Below are positions 5,324 through 9,866 of a DNA stretch of 9,866 bases, in pieces (position 1 is the stretch's first letter; each line of letters opens with the position of its first letter). The position numbers were made by a program, and so were the translations under genes. Where the stretch lies: positions 1 through 9,866 of the forward strand of contig DGDX01000077.1 of the NCBI GenBank assembly GCA_002385665.1, written 5' to 3'. The notes below the pieces were generated by a model. That model saw only the letters and a program-made list of their open reading frames with translations. It ran no database searches and was not told where the DNA came from. The stretch comes from Firmicutes bacterium UBA3941 (GTDB lineage Bacteria; Bacillota; Clostridia; Caldicoprobacterales; UBA3941).

Positions 5324-6754
5324 CTAAGCACTCGTGTCTTCGACCTTCTTTGTCCCTATATAGGTTTTGCCTTTTACGGGTCTATAGAAATGGGTGTCAA
5401 AGAGCTCTTCCTTAATTAGTTTGTGGTTTTGAAATGTTTGCCTGTATACCCGCACTTTGTAGCCTTTTCTGGATTCTGTATGAACATACTCTTCTCCTTC
5501 ATATTCAACATACTTACCCTCATAATCCTTAATTATTTCAGGAGCCGGGGCAGGGATGGTTTCATATACTTTGGAATAAAATTCGTATCTTTGCCCATCG
5601 GGTAGGGGCTCGCCATAGACTTCAAAATATATCCGCTTGTTGGCATAGTAAGCTCTAATATATATAGGGCTATTTCTGTTGTTTCGAAATTTCAAATCGA
5701 TTACAGGCTCAGGCGGAGGTAAGTTTACTGTTGTATCAAGTCCCATATCAATATATGATGATGGGATGGAGTGACGGGTCCTCTCTACAACATCGAGGCC
5801 GGCCCTAATAACAGTGTTATATAGAGTGGTTGAAGTCTGGGATACTCCACCTCCCAGAACATTGACAAAGCGCTTATTCTGAATCATAGGCGCATACCTG
5901 TATCCCTTATCTGCGGTGCGCTCCCCGGTTGTCTCGTTAAAGGATATGGTCTGTCCCGGGGATACGACCAAGCCGTTAAAAGCTAGGGCGGCTGTTACAA
6001 CATTCTTTGTCCGGTCCTCAGAGCTTTTGGACAAATCGGTACCGAAGGATGCTATTTTTTCCAGTTTACCTTCGAAGTCCCTGGCCAAAACTTTAGGAGG
6101 CAGCTCTTTGGGGGACAAGACTATAGGGCTAGCTACGTTTCCGCTGTCCAACATATCCCTGATTTGGTCAATTACAATATCAACATCCAAATAAAGGCCA
6201 TTCTTTTCGGGGCTTATAATAAACATTTCCTTATCTTCTGGATTAAACGTTACGGTTGCATCTACTGCATCCCGGTTTATTTCTGAAGCTATTTCGTCAA
6301 TTTCATCCTTAAGACTATCCACATTATAGGTTAGTTCCGTGTTGAAGATACGTCCCTGGCCTCTCAATTTTTGGACTGCCAGGAAGCGGTCTAAAAAGGT
6401 TCCTTCCCTTGCGATACTATAAGCTTCTTCTACCTTCTCTTCTATATCTATATAAGTTTGGATATCTTCATATCCAAAGGTCCAGAATTTGGATTTGTAA
6501 ATAAGCTTTATGTTTAGGTTGTCCAACCGTGATTGATTTTTTTCCCTTAACAATCTCTCAGCAGATTCCTTAGTTAAGCCATCCATAGATAAGCCGTCTA
6601 TTGTTATACCTTCATAAATAGTATTGGAATTTAAAAGCCTATCCACATAAATCCTTATCCCTATACCCGAGATAAATACAAGGACGAGAAGGAAAACAAA
6701 TGCGGTAGTAAGTTTTCTTCTTTTTATATTCGTTCTTTTACGTCGTGTTCTCAT
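5324..6754 (-). CDS. VanW family membrane-anchored envelope protein (YoaR-like)
   Basis: The 476-residue protein starts with a very basic tail (MRTRRKRTNIKRRK) and one membrane segment (about 16-36), so the rest should lie outside the membrane. Residues about 48-215 resemble the putative peptidoglycan-binding domain found before VanW (TIYEGITIDGLSMDGLTKESA, later FLDRFLAV). The VanW domain covers about 245-385. It shows SSEDRTKNVVTAA, GLVVSPGQTISFNETTGERT, APMIQNKRFVNVLGGGVSQ, TSTTLYNTVIRAGL and ERTRHSIPSSYI. The C-terminal part (about 395-470, ending FYRPVKGKTYIGTKK) is G5-like. VanW was named from vancomycin-resistance clusters, but its biochemical role is unknown and this gene alone does not indicate resistance. 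Many homologues have Cys in the GGG(I/V)CQ motif; here it is Ser305, and no Cys occurs in the protein. The ribosome site is weak (AGGGGA about 12 bases before the ATG). It is convergent with nth and divergent from the P-loop/Asp23 gene. Confidence 0.92.
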   Translation of the reverse strand: MRTRRKRTNIKRRKLTTAFVFLLVLVFISGIGIRIYVDRLLNSNTIYEGITIDGLSMDGLTKESAERLLREKNQSRLDNLNIKLIYKSKFWTFGYEDIQTYIDIEEKVEEAYSIAREGTFLDRFLAVQKLRGQGRIFNTELTYNVDSLKDEIDEIASEINRDAVDATVTFNPEDKEMFIISPEKNGLYLDVDIVIDQIRDMLDSGNVASPIVLSPKELPPKVLARDFEGKLEKIASFGTDLSKSSEDRTKNVVTAALAFNGLVVSPGQTISFNETTGERTADKGYRYAPMIQNKRFVNVLGGGVSQTSTTLYNTVIRAGLDVVERTRHSIPSSYIDMGLDTTVNLPPPEPVIDLKFRNNRNSPIYIRAYYANKRIYFEVYGEPLPDGQRYEFYSKVYETIPAPAPEIIKDYEGKYVEYEGEEYVHTESRKGYKVRVYRQTFQNHKLIKEELFDTHFYRPVKGKTYIGTKKVEDTSA

Positions 6755-6916
6755 AGTAGTATTCTTTCCCCTTATGCGAATTATTTAACAGCTTATGTTA
6801 ATGCAGATCACCACATCGATCATTAGTTATGTATACCAACTACTTTGGACAATTAAACACTCATAATTATTGCTATGATTTTTAAAGGAAATATGTTAAA
6901 ATTAATACAGCTTGTG

Positions 6917-6946
6917 TTGAAAAGTATATTGCAGAATTTGTATTAT
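6917..6946 (+). promoter_or_regulatory. Probable vegetative promoter for the P-loop/Asp23 gene
   Basis: TTGAAA (6917-6922) and TATTAT (6941-6946) each match five of six consensus bases, with an 18-base spacer. Transcription would begin near 6953, giving a leader of about 75 bases. The rest of the 274-base divergent gap (6755-7028) is AT-rich, with only a weak TCATA/TATGA hairpin at 6861-6878. I could not place a promoter for the minus-strand VanW gene with confidence. Confidence 0.5.
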
Positions 6947-7028
6947 TTCATATGTTTACCAAAGCTGAAGTAGGATTGTCAAATCAATGAATATTTGCCT
7001 GAGGCTAGGCGATGAGGAGTTGTAAAGT

Positions 7029-7862
7029 TTGAAGATTTATGGCCTGGTTGGACCCAGCGGTACAGGCAAGAGTTATAAAGCATCCAATCTTGCTTATGAA
7101 CGGGGCATTTTATATATTATTGATGATGGATTGTTCATTAAGGGTAGCAAGGTAATTGCTGGTATCTCCGCAAAGAAGGAGGCTACTATGGTAGCCGCTG
7201 TGCGAAGAGCATTGTTCATGGATAAGAAGCATGCAACAAGTGTTAAGGAGGCCATAGAAATTACCAGACCCAATGCAATATTAATTCTGGGTACCTCTGT
7301 TAATATGATCCATAGAATCGTAAGCAATCTTGGATTACCACCGGCTGAAGAAATAATAAAAATTAAGGATGTCTCCACAGAGGAGGAGATACAAGCTGCC
7401 CGTATTTCCAGGAGGGAACAGGGTATGCATGTTATACCGGTTCCTACCCTTGAAATACGTAAGGACTTTTCAGGATATCTACTTCACCCTTTGCGAATTC
7501 TTAGATTTACTGAGAGGGGAAAGAAAATAGAGACCCTGGAAAAAACGGTTATGCGACCTACATACAGCTACATGGGGAAATTTTATATAGCGGATTTGGC
7601 GTTGGAATCCATAGCGTCATACAATGCTTGCAAGATAGAAGGGGTATATAGGGTAACTAAGGTCACTTCAACAAGCCATGCAGGCGGTGTAGTAATAAAT
7701 ATGGAAATTACCGTGGCTTATGGTTGCAAAATTCACGAAATCGTTAATAAAATCCAAGATGACATATCCAAGGATATAGTACACTTAACGGGGATCAATG
7801 TCCTCCAGGTAAATGTAACAGTTAAAAGTATTGTAATAGAAAAAGCAAAAACTTACCATTGA
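7029..7862 (+). CDS. P-loop NTPase fused to a C-terminal Asp23/Gls24-like domain
   Basis: The 277-residue protein begins with a strand and a perfect Walker A motif, GPSGTGKS (residues 8-15). ILYIIDDG (27-34) looks like Walker B. A further strand ILILGTS (84-90) and the block GMHVIPVPTLEIRKDFSGYLLHPL (starting at 132) complete an ATP-binding domain to about residue 160. Residues about 181-272 resemble the Asp23/Gls24 (DUF322) domain: YMGKFYIADLALESIASYN, then VEGV-like IEGVYRVTKV, then VVINMEITVAYGCKIHEIV and NVLQVNVTVKSI. Asp23 proteins are membrane-associated stress or envelope proteins in Gram-positives; the P-loop domain suggests nucleotide-controlled behaviour, but substrate and partner are unknown. 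Translation starts at TTG, supported by GAGGAG (7014-7019) nine bases upstream; an ATG start would delete the Walker A motif. No membrane segment is seen. A new promoter lies just after the stop, so it is probably separate from nfnAB. Confidence 0.85.
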   Translation: MKIYGLVGPSGTGKSYKASNLAYERGILYIIDDGLFIKGSKVIAGISAKKEATMVAAVRRALFMDKKHATSVKEAIEITRPNAILILGTSVNMIHRIVSNLGLPPAEEIIKIKDVSTEEEIQAARISRREQGMHVIPVPTLEIRKDFSGYLLHPLRILRFTERGKKIETLEKTVMRPTYSYMGKFYIADLALESIASYNACKIEGVYRVTKVTSTSHAGGVVINMEITVAYGCKIHEIVNKIQDDISKDIVHLTGINVLQVNVTVKSIVIEKAKTYH

Positions 7863-7870
7863 TTTATGGA

Positions 7871-7899
7871 TTGACAATACACATATTTAACCATATAGC
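7871..7899 (+). promoter_or_regulatory. Probable promoter of the nfnAB operon
   Basis: A perfect -35 box TTGACA (7871-7876) is followed 17 bases later by TATAGC (7894-7899), four of six consensus bases. Transcription would start near 7906. A perfect ten-base palindrome TTAATATTAA (7903-7912) overlaps that start and could be an operator, although it is AT-only. No terminator separates the upstream gene, so some read-through is possible. Confidence 0.5.
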
Positions 7900-7934
7900 G
7901 GATTAATATTAACTCAGCATAGGAGGTATTAGAC

Positions 7935-8768
7935 ATGTTTGAAATAATGGAGAAAAGGACGTTAGGCCCGGGGATTGTATTAATGAAGGTAAAGGCACCT
8001 TTGATCGCCGGTAAGGCCATGCCCGGACAATTTATAATGTTAAGGGTCAGTGAGGAAGGTGAACGGATACCCTTGACTATCGCAGATTATGACAGGGTAG
8101 AGGGAAGTATAACAATCATCTTTCAAGAAGTCGGTTACACGACCAGGGAACTGGCCAAGCTGGATGCAGGGGACTTCATAAGGGACTTTGCCGGCCCTTT
8201 AGGCAAACCGTCCGAATTGGATGTACAAGGTCGGGTTCTTTGTGTTGGCGGTGGTGTTGGTATAGCCCCCCTATTTCCTCAAATAAAATATTTGAGTAAC
8301 CGAGGTAATGATGTGGATGTAATAATAGGAGCCAGAAACTCCGACTATCTTATCTTAGTTGATGAAATTAGGGATCTATCTACCAATCTTTATTTGGCAA
8401 CTGATGATGGATCCTTGGGTCACAAAGGCTTTGTAACGGATATAGTTAAACGTTTATTGGAAGATGGTAACAGATACGACCTGGTCATAGCGGTAGGCCC
8501 ACTAGTAATGATGAAAGCAGTTTCATCCTTGACTAAAGAATATAAGATTCCTACAACTGTAAGTATGAATCCTATAATGGTGGACGGCACGGGAATGTGC
8601 GGTGGATGCAGAGTTACAGTGGGAGGCAAGGTCTACTATGCCTGTGTGGATGGGCCCGATTTTGACGGACATTTGGTGGACTTTGATGAGGCCATACGAC
8701 GTCAGCAAATGTACAGGGAAGAAGAAAAAGAGGCAGAGCATAACTGCAGAATACTATCAAAAATATAA
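7935..8768 (+). CDS. nfnA: NfnA-type ferredoxin-NADP+ reductase subunit (FAD/NAD-binding, [2Fe-2S])
   Basis: The 277-residue protein is the small subunit of the NADH-dependent reduced ferredoxin:NADP+ oxidoreductase, also annotated as sulfide dehydrogenase or dihydroorotate dehydrogenase electron-transfer-like subunit. In the NfnAB complex it binds FAD and NAD(H) and carries a [2Fe-2S] cluster. The FAD-binding block is RIPLTIADYD (44-53). The dinucleotide-binding loop is CVGGGVGIAPLFPQ (103-116). The cluster site is VDGTGMCGGCRVTVGG with Cys222, Cys225 and Cys237, and Asp217 as the fourth ligand known from this family. The conserved tail GPDFDGHLVDFDEA (240-253) is intact and length is normal. 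A strong AGGAGGT (7921-7927) lies seven bases before the ATG. nfnB follows after 90 bases, in the order usual for two-gene nfn loci. The stronger NfnA reading rests on this pairing; PyrK-like proteins share the fold but neighbour pyrD. Confidence 0.93.
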   Translation: MFEIMEKRTLGPGIVLMKVKAPLIAGKAMPGQFIMLRVSEEGERIPLTIADYDRVEGSITIIFQEVGYTTRELAKLDAGDFIRDFAGPLGKPSELDVQGRVLCVGGGVGIAPLFPQIKYLSNRGNDVDVIIGARNSDYLILVDEIRDLSTNLYLATDDGSLGHKGFVTDIVKRLLEDGNRYDLVIAVGPLVMMKAVSSLTKEYKIPTTVSMNPIMVDGTGMCGGCRVTVGGKVYYACVDGPDFDGHLVDFDEAIRRQQMYREEEKEAEHNCRILSKI

Positions 8769-8812
8769 TTTATGTATTGAATAGACCTGATATATCAAAA
8801 TTGTTTAGTAGA

Positions 8813-8830
8813 TTGTTATTAACGTAACGT
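8813..8830. promoter_or_regulatory. Possible degenerate Rex-type redox operator between nfnA and nfnB
   Basis: TTGTTATTAACGTAACGT matches ten of the fourteen specified bases of the Rex consensus TTGTTAAnnnnTTAACAA as I remember it. The left half-site is nearly perfect and the right half is poor. Rex senses the NADH/NAD+ ratio in Firmicutes, so an nfn locus is a sensible target. The position inside the operon is unusual and the match is weak. I found no clear promoter in the 8769-8858 gap. Confidence 0.2.
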
Positions 8831-8846
8831 ATATAGATTTTTTTAG

Positions 8847-9866
<1,020 letters not shown>

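Noticed and set aside
5916..6194. Open frame of 92 codons on the plus strand
   Set aside because: It lies wholly opposite the VanW domain coding sequence, lacks a ribosome site and resembles no protein.
5324..6754. Vancomycin resistance locus
   Set aside because: VanW-domain proteins are common in Clostridia without resistance; no vanHAX or vanRS-type gene is present.
7935..8768. Dihydroorotate dehydrogenase electron-transfer subunit (PyrK)
   Set aside because: The fold is shared, but the neighbour is an NfnB-type flavoprotein rather than pyrD, and the VDGTGMCGGC site fits NfnA.

Overview
The window looks like chromosomal DNA from an anaerobic, low-GC Gram-positive bacterium of the class Clostridia. 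The reasons are strong AGGAGG-type ribosome binding sites, TTG and GTG starts, an electron-bifurcating Nfn-type transhydrogenase pair, a VanW-family envelope protein, an Asp23-type domain protein and a SpoIIE/RsbU-type phosphatase. The exact genus cannot be told from the sequence. I see no transposase, integrase, phage gene, CRISPR array, tRNA or rRNA.

Layout. At the left edge is the 3' end of a PP2C-type (SpoIIE/RsbU) phosphatase gene on the + strand (1-445). It meets an unrecognised membrane-anchored helical protein (486-1475, minus) at a strong bidirectional terminator. A 72-residue helical protein (1662-1880, plus) is divergent from that gene. It converges on a class V aminotransferase / cysteine desulfurase family gene (1900-3063, minus), again with a shared terminator. 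Divergent from the desulfurase is a small DUF3343 (putative Se/S carrier-like) gene (3207-3482, plus). It converges within 6 bases on an unrecognised propeller-like plus coiled-coil protein (3489-4355, minus). After about 300 bases of AT-rich intergenic DNA comes endonuclease III (nth, 4657-5295, plus), convergent with a VanW-family protein (5324-6754, minus). The right third is all plus strand: a P-loop/Asp23 fusion protein (7029-7862), then nfnA (7935-8768) and the first 336 codons of nfnB (8859 to the window end).

How the genes work together. Two links are well supported. NfnA and NfnB form one flavin/iron-sulphur enzyme that couples ferredoxin, NADH and NADPH. The cysteine desulfurase-like enzyme and the DUF3343 protein sit head to head and are plausible donor and carrier of sulphur or selenium. 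The remaining genes alternate in strand and read as short independent units. Shared bidirectional terminators that overlap the 3' ends of minus-strand genes are a repeated feature.

Limits. No complete, clearly new multi-gene system is visible. The best leads are the sulphur/selenium pair, the two unrecognised proteins and the P-loop/Asp23 fusion. Promoters and operators were read by eye and are tentative unless stated otherwise.
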